A stretch of DNA of 64,000 nt from Hyalella azteca (lineage: Eukaryota; Arthropoda; Malacostraca; Amphipoda; Hyalellidae). Below, piece after piece: positions 51,767-61,587 of this stretch. Each line of letters begins with the position of its first letter. Position 1 is the first letter of the stretch. The position numbers were made by a program, and so were the translations under genes. The DNA is taken from NCBI RefSeq assembly GCF_000764305.2, contig NW_025942240.1, positions 1-64,000 of the forward strand, given 5' to 3'. The notes under the pieces are model-generated. The model was not told the DNA's origin, ran no database searches, and saw nothing but the letters and a program-made list of their open reading frames with translations.

Positions 51767-52121
51767 CGTCATTTCAACACACCTATTCATGGTTCTTCAA
51801 GATCATCGGCTTTCAATACTGCGATTTGTTGTGTTTTGCAAACAACTGTTCACATAGACCTGCATAATGGCTGCGGCGAAAACAAGAACATAGTCCCAAT
51901 AGTCCCAAGAGCCGGTTGTATTTCACGTTTTAAATATAAATAATAAAACTTATTTAATATATATTTAATTTTATAAATGTAAAAGAACAAGATTAATGTC
52001 TAAATTTGTTTGCCAAGCTCTTTCAAGATAAGATTAAAAAGCTACAAATTAATTTCTTATGAAACATCGAGCAAAGGTTTTTTATTAAGAATTAAATTAC
52101 AGGATGCTTGCCCTTGCTTAC

Positions 52122-53166
52122 CCTGGTTGAGCTCAGGATCAGGTTCAGGTGGCGGCAGGTGCTGCAGGTTGAAGGTGTTCAGCCTGCCCATGACGATGTA
52201 GTCTCTGCTGTACTGCGGCAGCGTCTCGGCACAGAGCGCGTCCCCGCGAGCGTCGTAGAGCTGCGTTACGCTCACCACGTCCGTGCCGGCCGCGCCCTGC
52301 TCTGAGCCTGCCGTCAGCAGCGCCGGCGCAGCGCCGCGTCCTGCGCCGCGTCTCTGCAAAATGCAGTTGAATCCTCCGTACGTGTTGATGCAGGTACCGC
52401 CCTGCTGGCATGGGGCTTCATCACATTCGTTGATATCTTCATTGCAGTAAATCCCCTTGAATCCCCGGCAATGACAGATGGGCCCAGCATTGCTTTCCTC
52501 GCACATGCCCTCGTTGAGGCAAGGGTTGGGGCTGCAATAAAGAAGCTGGCAGCGCGAACCCGACACATGCGCGGGACATTGACACTTGTAGGAGTATCCG
52601 TCCCGAATACAAATCCCGTTGTTGAGGCAAGGAGAAGAGGCGCACGGTTCTGTGTCGATCTCGCATTGTCTTCCCTTAAATCGTGACCTGCAATGACATT
52701 TGAAAACGCCGTCTTTTTCGGTGCACTCGCCGCCGTTTAAACACGGCAAGCTGCTGCACACTCCAGCATTTTCGAGTACCTCAGGACAAAAGGGCACTGT
52801 GTTGTGCGACCGCACTAGAGCCGACGATACCGTGGACTTGACATCGTTTATGGGCAGCGCCTCTTTATTGAAATGCGGATTGTCGATACAGCCTACCAGA
52901 TTCCTGCTCGTGTAGTCTTCGTAATGCCAAGGCATCACTTCAGCACCAAGAAATATTTGTGATGACTCTAAGTTGAGTTCTTCGTTGCTGCCTGGTGAGG
53001 TTCCCGTGGAGGTGTGAGTGCCGTCGATCACAAGATGAGCTTGCCGTCTGTTGTGTGATAAAGCGACGTGATGCCACAAGGAGTCGTTCAGCGGCGGTGA
53101 CGACACCGAAGTGTAGCCCTGCCCGCTGCCCAGCTCCCAGCGGTAAGTTACACGGCCATCTCGGAG
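52122..53166 (-). CDS. kug: Fat-like cadherin, LamG-EGF exon fused to a cytoplasmic exon
   Basis: Acceptor CTTATTATTGCAG, then LRDGRVTYRWELGSGQG: the second half of the LamG domain (SLWHHVALSHNRRQAHLVIDG). EGF modules follow: CSSLPCLNGGEC, CASSPCLNNGIC, CSPNPCLNEGMC and CDEAPCQQGGTC. At 52360 the fourth EGF breaks after its fourth cysteine (YGGFNC) and runs in frame as ILQ into RRGAGRGAAP, the cytoplasmic sequence, ending PPPEPDPELNQ with donor AACCAGG|GTAAGC. The total is 1,045 nt, phase 0 to phase 1. The last two EGF cysteines, an intron, the transmembrane exon and another intron are missing. Bases 53166-52361 and 52264-52122 are probably parts of two genuine exons. The join is either an assembly error or a real deletion. 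Confidence 0.75.
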
Positions 53167-54651
53167 CTGCAATAATAAGCATGCAATTTGAATATATGAA
53201 TAAAATAAATATTATAAGCATGAAATATTGAAATGCAATAAGAAGCATGCTTGCTATATATAAGGCAATAGTCAATATTCTTTTAGACAGGTAAACTATT
53301 GTCGGGAAAGGCTGCTTCATTCTCTTAATTATATTTTCAAACATTGGGTAGAGTACAGCAGAAGATCTGTTTGGTAAAAATAAGAGATAAGTTAGGAATT
53401 GTAGTCCAACTCCTGAGAGGCATCACAGAAAAAAATGCTGAATATGAAATGATTCTCACATAATCATATAGCCAGCTAATAAATCTGACCACAATTAAAG
53501 AGACTCCAAGAGAATAGCCAAAACTTAAGCAACTGGTGGCGAGAGTGAAATTCTGGAAGTGAGTTATTCCTGCTACCGTTAATTTAGATATTTTGTTCAC
53601 AATAATTTATATGAGAGAAATTATTGAGCCTAGTAAATAAAAATGGAACATCTCGCGGAATTATAAAGTGGAAAAAGTTTGTTCTTTTTTAAATTTCTGT
53701 TTGGAAACGAGCAAAGTTCTGAAATATATTTTTGCATTAACATATTTTTAATAATGTAGAAATAAAATTTCACCACTTCCCAGTTTTCTTCTACTAAAAT
53801 TTTTTGGGATTTTTTTAAAAGATTTTAGAAGCAATTTCATCGGTTAGTATAGAGAAGACAGAACAAGTTTAGTGGTGAATTGGCCAAATCAAACATTTTT
53901 ATGCCGACTGGGAATAATTATTTCACATTTCGCTGAGTAACATTTTTTCAGTGTGCATCCGATGTAATGATGGTCAAATACTGCATATGATACGCCACAA
54001 TATAAATTAAGCTTTATTCCTTATTTGAGGTTCACTTCAGCGAATGCTATGTCATTTCTTGTACGTGTTAAACATGTTTTTGAAGAGCATTTGACTTGCG
54101 ACCAGTATTAGATAATGCCACCTTACGCTGAATTTTAAATGAGGTAAATGCATTACGACGCTTCTGAAGCAGTGCTTAAGCTTATACAATATACATGTCG
54201 TGTGAGATTAATGAAGTAAAAATCGGCGGTTATTTACTTCACGTATGAAATCAAAAATAAGTAAAAGTCATTCCGTTTCTAGACGCTAGTGAATTAACTA
54301 GTATTGGTGAAATTATTTTACATTAAAATGTCTGAGAATTAAGTTTTAGATTAATTTAGATTTAGATTTATTTTCGCAGTAGTAAACGTTGATTTATGGG
54401 TAAAATACTCAAAGTATAAGTACAAGTATAAAGTGAAATTTTTGTTCCGGTGAATTTGTCACAAATGTTACGAAACTGAAAATGCTGGAAATGCAGAGTT
54501 ACTTAAATACTGGTAGTAAAACCCGTGGAGTTTTCTGCTGTTCAATATGTCGAGGGCTCAGTTCTTTACTGTACCTAAACAATTTGCTGTGATGTGTTCT
54601 ATTTAATAGCTAAAAATGTTTACAAGGAATGATTCACGAACAAGCACTCAC
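53167..54651. other. intron of the Fat-like gene
   Basis: AT-rich phase-0 intron between the two halves of the LamG domain. No recognised repeat is present. Confidence 0.6.
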
Positions 54652-55824
54652 TTCTAGACTACAGTAATCGATCCGTCCCGAGATGAAGAGGAGATTTCCG
54701 GACGGATGAGAAGTTCTGAACCATGTTGAAAACGTGAAGTTGTCAACGAAGGATGAGCGAATGCTGTATTGCACAAAGCCTTTCCCTTCAAATGACAGCG
54801 GGCTTGATGGAGAGTAGCACTGCGGAGTAAATTTTTTGCCTGAACATTCGGTAGCCTTTTTGGAGCAAGTGGTGCCTACGAACCCCGTAGGGCAGCGACA
54901 CGAGAAACCGCGATCGGTTTCGCTGGGTACACATTCTTTGAATTGTGCACAAGGCTTGAACGCGCATTTGTTGAGGACTTCATCACAAAGACGTCCCGTG
55001 TATCCCGCTGGGCACACACAGACGCCTTTGTGAATGTGCTCCACAGCGATGAAATTGAGAGCCTCCGTCGAGACGACAACGGGCGTGTCGACCAAGTCGA
55101 TGAGATCTTCGCAATGGCCATTGCTGCAAGTCATGTCATGGCACAAGTTACCTGCGATGCGTACCACGCGTAGACCCAGGGTGGACTCGAAAACACTCAC
55201 GTCAGACATGAGTTTGTTGTACAAATCAATTCTGGAATAAAATTGTTTTCCAAATGGCTTTTTAACACAAAAAAGAACGCTGATCTCGGAAGATTGTTCC
55301 ATCTCTGGAGCCATTTTCATCATTAAGCCTTCACTACTGGCGTCATCCTGCTGGATGTTGTTCCCAGAATTCTGTATGCTGAGGATCTGTACAGCATCGT
55401 TGTTTACATTTAGAGCATTAGAAATGCCACGAATAAAAGTCCGTCTGAACGATAACACAAACTCATTGAGGCTCGCCCCCGACAACACAACAATCAGACC
55501 ATTGCTTATCATTTCATCTTCGACGTATCGGACTAGCACTTCAGCAGTCCCCGAAGACTGGAATTTCCCGTCGGACGCGGTGACTGCAATGTCGTACTGG
55601 CCTGCTAAAAGTGCTTTGACGGCGTGCAACTCTCCCGTCTCGAAGTCTATTTTGAATAATCCAGTCGCGCTGTTGTTGGACAAATCGTACGTCAGCTGAT
55701 CGTAAGGGTCCTGATCTGAAGCCCGCACTAGGCCCAGACTACCTCCTCGATAATCGTCGGTTGGTAGCATCGCTAGAACGTGCAACGGCCGTACCACAGG
55801 TGGGAACTTCGAGGATTCTACTAC
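54652..55824 (-). CDS. kug: Fat-like cadherin, exon with last cadherin repeat, EGF and LamG start
   Basis: A 1,173-nt exon (391 codons), phase 0 at both ends. The acceptor is TTTTTTTAAAG|GTAGTA and the donor GAA|GTGAGT. Residues 1-~110 are the last cadherin-type repeat (VVRPLHVLAMLPTDDYRGG, ASDQDPYDQLTYDL, FETGELHAVKALLAGQYDI). Residues ~110-215 form the conserved Fat-family region before the EGFs (FVLSFRRTFIRGISNAL, SVLFCVKKPFGKQFYSRIDL). Then come a cysteine-rich segment (LCHDMTCSNGHC, GVCVCPAGYTGRLC), an EGF module (CAFKPCAQFKEC, CRCPTGFVGTTC) and the start of LamG (PLSFEGKGFVQYSI, FTFSTWFR, LLFISGRIDYCSLE). This order matches FAT1-3/Fat-like rather than classical or N-cadherins. It is the strongest family evidence in the window. 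Confidence 0.9.
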
Positions 55825-56105
55825 CTTTAAAAAAAGAGAACAACGCCCAAAATAAATCTCAGTGATTTTTATGGCCTCAAATGGAAACTGATCAATGCAA
55901 TTAAACCACGCATGTATTCAAAATCCAGAGCTCAGAATTCCTTATTCAAATAGCTTTGAATTTCAATAATAACTTTGCTGGCATATTCTACATTCTTCAA
56001 TGTTTACAAATAGTTATGTCAACCAGAAACATAAGACTATTGGCATTTCATGCTAATTATTGCGATAAAATTCCGATTAATACTCTTTCTAATCCACGAT
56101 CTTAC

Positions 56106-56363
56106 TTGGACAATGAGCCAGACATCAGTATGAAGATGAGGTCTGCCGTTGTCGTGCACGCGAACTTGCAAACGGTAAACTGGAAGACCTCGTTCGGCAA
56201 AAGACACCGCTGTCAACAAATCTCCATTTTGCGTGATCCGGAAATCCCCACGTGAATTGCCAGATAGCAATTCGAAGGCAAATGGTCCGGCATTGCCACC
56301 GGAGTTTCCATCGGCGTCCGTAACTTTCAGACGCAGGAGACGTTGACCAGGCGGCCGGTCCTC
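56106..56363 (-). CDS. kug: Fat-like cadherin, cadherin-repeat exon
   Basis: A 258-nt exon (86 codons), phase 0 at both ends. The acceptor is CCACCGCTGTCACAG|GAGGAC and the donor GTCCAA|GTAAGA. It encodes most of one cadherin repeat: EDRPPGQRLLRLKVTDADG, PFAFELLSGNSRGDFRITQN, GDLLTAVSFAERGLPVYRL and VRVHDNGRPHLHTDVWLIVQ. The ENRPxG-like start, DADG and DNGRP motifs and the spacing match the penultimate FAT1 cadherin repeat. Joined to the exon at 58250 it continues FIQ|EDRPPG in frame. Confidence 0.88.
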
Positions 56364-58249
56364 CTGTGACAGCGGTGGAACGTTTTCGTGTTGCAGTTCA
56401 TGGGAAAAATCAGCGTTGCAAACCTCGAACGGTCTTTTAAATTTTATATAAAAGTCTGAGTTGAGGATTTGAGCGGCAAGAAATTGAAAATTTGAATTCG
56501 TAGTCCAATTCGAAGCGAGTACCAATTTTTTTCATTTATGGGTAATCTCCTGTCTCTTAACAATAAAAATTTCAATTCTATGAGACAAGCCAAATAGCAA
56601 AGATGTGACTGCAGAGCAAGACGGTGTAAGAATTTGACAGTTTAAATATTTGCATTTATCAATGATGTATTTTTTTATTTCTAAAAATGATGAGAAAATG
56701 AAACATCTTAACTGTGGGACCTACGTATAGCTTTAATTCCTCATCCTTCGTTTGTTCATCTTTTAGTTTCCTTCATTTGTTCATCCATTTCAGCCATTGA
56801 AATTTTGTTACAAATCATCAAGTACTGATGTACTTCATGTAATCAAGTACTGATGTAATCATCAGTACTGTTAGTACTGAAGAGCTTCGTTAAATTTTTA
56901 TTTCCAGTTAAAGTCTTGAGTTAAGTTATTTTAAATTTAAGTTCACTTTCAGCTTATTGCAGGAAATCGTAAAACTGAACGATTCAAATACAAAAATTTG
57001 CGTTTTAGGCAGACAGACTTGTTCTAGTATTTTAATATGTACATAATCAGGTCAGCTTACACGACGGTCAGTTCACAGGCACAGTAGTATAATGATAGTG
57101 ACTATTTGTGTGTAAAAAATAATTTATCCCCAATATTATCTAATATCATCAGAGATTCATAGTTTAAGAATCTTCGCAGAGCATTAGAGGAAAATCATTT
57201 GAATGTAAGAACTTAAAATTAGTTTATATATAAAGACATGCATTTAAAGATGACTACGAGTGGCCTTGATTAACTTGACGTGATATGTAAAAAATCGTTT
57301 TATTTTGATTAATTTTCGTGAAATTTAATGAAATCGCCGTACAATTTAACATCGGACCGCGTGTTTTAATTTACTTGTAACGTCTAGTTGCTAACAGAAT
57401 TTCTTCACCTGTTTCTAATTGCATCAGAAAATTTATAAACAATGTTTTCGAGCTACTGCTCTTTAGTTTGTTTGAAAAATTTACAGAGGGCGTGACACGT
57501 ACGTTATCAGTAGCGAATGCTTTTCGAGTCATTTTTAGCAGCTCATGGAGTTTTAGCAGCTCTATATTGAAGGGTTTTCCCCCTTCAATATAGATGAAGC
57601 CGGTCGTAAACAATCAATAATAAAACTGTATCTCTCAGGAATCTTGATTTTGAGCCGAAAAATTTATTTCTCGAGACGCAGAGTGGTACAAGATACGTTC
57701 CATGAGAACGCATTTGAAAATTTTTATATTAAAATTTGAGATACAACAGATTTTTCCCGATTAATTTAGCCTCAAAACAATCATGCAACATCGTTTCTTG
57801 ACGGACGACGGCTTTAAAATTGTACCAATTTGCATTTTTAATGAATGCCAAAAACCGAATATTATAAACTCCAGAGGAACAGATATGCAATTTTATTATA
57901 TAGGATGTAAACTTTTCGAATTGCAAATAAATAAATAAATAATTAAATTCGGCTAAATGTGATAATCTGTTGAAGGTCTTATGAAAATAACCGATTTTTT
58001 TTATTATATTCTGCTTAAATTACTAGATAAATTAGACAAGGATAAATCTTTGAATAGAAGAATATCTCGCACCCGCCAATTCCACAGTTGTCAGTTGTAC
58101 TATGAAATAATATACAACCAGCTTAGTCAAATAGAAAACATTAATGTAAAAACATTATTTAAAAAAATGAGCATCTCTTGTTGCAAAGTAGGTATAGTTT
58201 TTCAATTAACAATAAACTTGAATAAAACACAAAAAGAATGGGAAGAAAC
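56364..58249. other. intron of the Fat-like gene, contains a perfect hairpin
   Basis: AT-rich phase-0 intron. A perfect hairpin lies at 57561-57594 (listed separately). A CAAGTACTGATGTA short repeat is at 56818-56875. No other coding exon is seen. Confidence 0.55.
57561..57594. repeat. perfect 14-bp hairpin
   Basis: TCTATATTGAAGGG (57561-57574) and CCCTTCAATATAGA (57581-57594) pair exactly around the loop TTTTCC. Intronic. Confidence 0.85.
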
Positions 58250-58390
58250 CTGAATGAAGAGCGTGCGGTTATTGAAGTGGATGACAGGAGGGTTGTCGTT
58301 AGCATCCGTGATTTGAACGTTCACTACTGCCGTGCCTGTCCTGGGCGGGCTGCCGCTGTCTGCCGCCACGGCCACTAGCTGATATTCCGC
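58250..58390 (-). CDS. kug: Fat-like cadherin, cadherin-repeat exon with DANDNPP
   Basis: A 141-nt exon (47 codons), phase 0 at both ends. The acceptor is TTTATAAATTTCAG|GCGGAA and the donor TTCAG|GTTTCT. It reads AEYQLVAVAADSGSPPRTGT, then AVVNVQITDANDNPPVIHFN and NRTLFIQ. The strand AEYQL.V.A.DSGSP and the calcium-binding linker DANDNPP are diagnostic of a cadherin repeat end. This is the most 5' exon I can support. The first half of the repeat, up to a residue like LDRE, should be on another exon upstream that I do not find in 58391-64000. Confidence 0.88.
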
Positions 58391-61260
58391 CTGAAATTTA
58401 TAAAAAAAAACATTCCGGTAAATATCTCATAGGCGGTAAACAAATCCCAGGCCTTATCGGCGTCAAGAAGATAATGTTGTTAATTAATTAGGGTGCATGG
58501 ATAAATCGAGGAGCCAAGTAATAAGTTGAGTAATGATGGACGAAATATAATAGCTAATTTATTAGAGAATATGAACTTTTCGACGTCAAAGGTAACTCCA
58601 AGAGCTGTAGCTTTAATATTTTATTAATGAGAACAAAACTCAGAAATCATCGAAATACCTTGATGTTTACTATGTACATTTTTAAAATACCTATTTAAAA
58701 AAAACTTGAGAATTAACGCACAAATTGCCTCCAGACGAATTACTAAATCGTTTATATTTATATTAAATTACATAATAGCATATTTATTATGTTCACAAAA
58801 TTATCCGATATGACGGAACGAATCCCGGGATAAAATTTTATAAATAGCTTGCGTAATTTTCTAAAGGTTTTTTCTTACAAAAATTGTTGAAAATATGAAG
58901 TCATGTTGCTCTTAGAAGACACGACGCTTCGTGAAGACTTGGAACTGCGGATTGCTGGAGCGTCTGATTTTTTGAACAATGAAAAATGGAGCCTTGGTTG
59001 ATTGTCATTTACGTCATGGTTAAACCACCGGTTGAACCAATAACTGTACTTACTGACCCAATTTGAGAAAATACAAATGGGTTGAAAATTATTTATGACT
59101 GACAATATGATTTCAACAAATGTGAAACGAAACATTAACGATATTCTTATTGCTCGATTGCTCTATTATCATTTTGTAATTGAAACACTTGAGCTATGGG
59201 TTTGAGTTTATTAGTGAAACAATTTATCTGTGTTTCGGTGCTTCGGTGCGACTATAAAATAAATCTCAGCACCGAAAATTTAATTTATTGTTAGATTCAT
59301 CAATTTATAAATATTTTACTTTGCAACGTTCCACCAAACGTAGTATTTACTTTTATATTTCAAGGATAAGTTCATTCACCGACATTTTATATCTGACGCT
59401 GTGAATTAAAGCTTCAGAACCGAGAACATATTTTTCTGTTAGTAGGAAAAAATAGTGAAATTTCGGGAGCAAACAAAATTCTGAAGACTCGTTCACATTC
59501 AGAGCAATTCTTCCGGAGAGTCGAGAAAAATAGAAGAACTTTTACACTCGAATGGTAACAAAATAAAAAAATGAACGGGAAAAATCTACCTGCAAAATGG
59601 TTATAGCATAACCAAACAAAACTTTTGTCGATATTTGATGAGAAAGCTAATGACAGGTATTATTCAATTTATTTGAAGTTGAGACTAAATACAACAAAAA
59701 ATGACGTTTTTCTTGCAAATTCCCCGAGGAAGAATTTTAGACAAAAAATTGATATATTTTCGTTTTTTTTTTTTGGCTTTAAGAATTTTTTCACCATTTT
59801 TAATCCGGTACCGCAATTTATATGACTTTTTCGTGTTTTTTTCCATTATTTTGGTTAAAGTCAGAATCAAAAAATTCCACTTACCTTTGAGTTATTGTTC
59901 ACGTTATGCTTTAGTAACACAAAATAAAGTCAGGGTAATTCTGATGCAGCAAACATGCTAGCTCAGAAATTGCATTAAATCAAGCAAGGCATTTGTTCCT
60001 TGACGAGATTTCTTGCACTTTTTACAGGCTAACAAATGGCATGGTATTGAACATACTGCATCTATTTTGCTATAGACTCAAAATGTAAGTAAAAAAAAAA
60101 TTAAAATAATCCAACTAAATTGCCGATTGTATTACATGGATTGGTAGGATGAACGTGGGGCACGATGATTTTCGCTGCTCGCCGTGATAATGTGGGCTGG
60201 TCTAATTATTTAATTATTAACTAATTACTTTAATGCTGGAAACTAATCCTCATCATTAACCCAGCCACGATGATGAGGACGCTTAGTATAACATTTACAG
60301 GTCTAAGTGCTCCTCATAAGATCACGAGAGAAGAAAAACACTGGTGAAGAAGAAGTACCCAGGAGCAATGCTAGAGTCGTCCGAATTGTGTTATGCTATT
60401 CCATGTGAAATGATGGCTCATTTATGTGAGGAATGAGGTGAGTAATTGTCTAGGCGTGTTTCTTACCAAATTGTTGATATTAAAGCTGGTTCTCGAGACG
60501 ATTTTGTCATAATTAATTTGCCATTCGGTGTAAGGGTATTGGTGAACGCTGGAAGAGGAAATAATATCTTCCTAGAACATGCAAAACCATATATCCATTC
60601 TAAATTTTCTGCTCTAATACTAGCTTCACCAAGCTTAAACTTTAAGTTTTCCAGTGCAGCCGGCTAAGTTTTTTATTTTTTCATGGCACTTCGTTCTGTG
60701 CTCCAATTATTCGCTGCTAGCGCAGGTCGTCAATCAGGAGGATCGTGCGCCTGGCTCGCCAGGAGTAGTTCGCTCGTTCGAAAAGCCATTATGGCATGCG
60801 GCGTGACCGGTGAATCAAAATTCGATAACCGTTCAAGCTTCAGTTGCAATCTGTACTCCCTAGGGGAAAAACTGAACAATTTCTCTTTATGTGAACGCTC
60901 ATAACGGGAAATTGGGGGCCTGACGCCTGGCATCAACTTACATTGGCAGAGAGTGAACTTCTCTACATGAAGAGGATGAGGAATATGTTAGTTTTTACGT
61001 CTATGTAAATACGTGATCATCTCTAAGTAATTCATTACGTCGATAGCCTAAATAATTAATTACATCTTTGGGTGAGTTTTGGTTAGAAGTTAAAGATGAA
61101 ACAACCGAGCTCGTTTCGGAGTAAAGAATTGCTGAAAGTTACAGGGGTATTCTAGATGATGGACCCAATTTAATAAATTCGTATATATTCAAGTATGAAT
61201 TCAATATGAATGATATATATATAAATTGAAAGAGAATTATTCAAAGTTTTTGTCAAATAT
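58391..61260. other. intron or upstream of visible Fat-like exons
   Basis: AT-rich. On the minus strand an isolated DVNDNQP motif at about 59022-58990 resembles a cadherin linker, but the flanking frame is not cadherin-like. 60450-60930 holds open frames on both strands that may be transposon remnants; none is recognised. A 16-bp motif, GGGCCTGACGCCTGGC (60916-60931), recurs at 61572. Confidence 0.4.
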
Positions 61261-61461
61261 TTATATGTGTTCAATATGTACCGCTTGTTCTGCACGGCAA
61301 ACATCTATACTGTAGCCAAACTCGTCCCGCACACGAGAAAACATATCTTCTGTTACCGAGTGCACCGTAGCAGTGATACGGTTCTTCAGATCAACCATAG
61401 CTGCTGGTAGAGGCGGGACGTAAACATCTTCCTTGACGTAACCCCATAAGAAATAATCACA
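61261..61461 (-). pseudogene. Tc1/mariner-type transposase, C-terminal fragment
   Basis: 67 codons including a TAA stop. The peptide begins CDYFLWGYVKEDVYVPPLP and continues LKNRITATVHSVTEDMFSRV, DEFGYSIDVCRA and VHIEHI. DYFLWGYVK followed by a LKNRI...VHIEHI tail is the usual C-terminus of arthropod Tc1/mariner DDE transposases; the catalytic D,D residues would lie further N-terminal and are absent. An in-frame stop (TAA) lies two codons before CDY, so nothing longer can be read. It is a decayed fragment, partly mirrored by an inverted copy at 61463-61572. Confidence 0.7.
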
Positions 61462-61572
61462 AGGTTAATCTGAAGAACCGTATCACTGCTACAGTGCACT
61501 CAGTGACAGAAGATATGTTTTCTCGTGTGTGGGACGAGTTTGGCTATTTAGATGTTTGCCGTGTAGCACAAG
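61284..61572. repeat. long inverted repeat of transposase fragments
   Basis: Left arm 61284-61396 and right arm 61463-61572 are reverse complements with few mismatches and a 66-bp spacer. Both arms code for the same transposase tail (NRITATVHSVTEDMFSRV) on opposite strands. The right copy lacks the codons between Gly-Tyr and Leu/Ile-Asp-Val and ends exactly at GGGCCTGACGCCTGGC. A transcript would fold into a ~110-bp hairpin. Confidence 0.85.
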
Positions 61573-61587
61573 GGCCTGACGCCTGGC

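Noticed and set aside
49091..58390. Assignment to N-cadherin (CadN) or Fat/FAT4
   Set aside because: CadN and FAT4 have two LamG domains in this region. Here there is one LamG preceded by an EGF and followed by four EGFs, and the last cadherin repeats resemble FAT1-3/Fat-like. No classical catenin-binding tail is seen.
60446..60936. Open frames on both strands as a gene
   Set aside because: Both strands are open over similar lengths, no family is recognised, and transposase debris lies nearby. Old transposon sequence is more likely.
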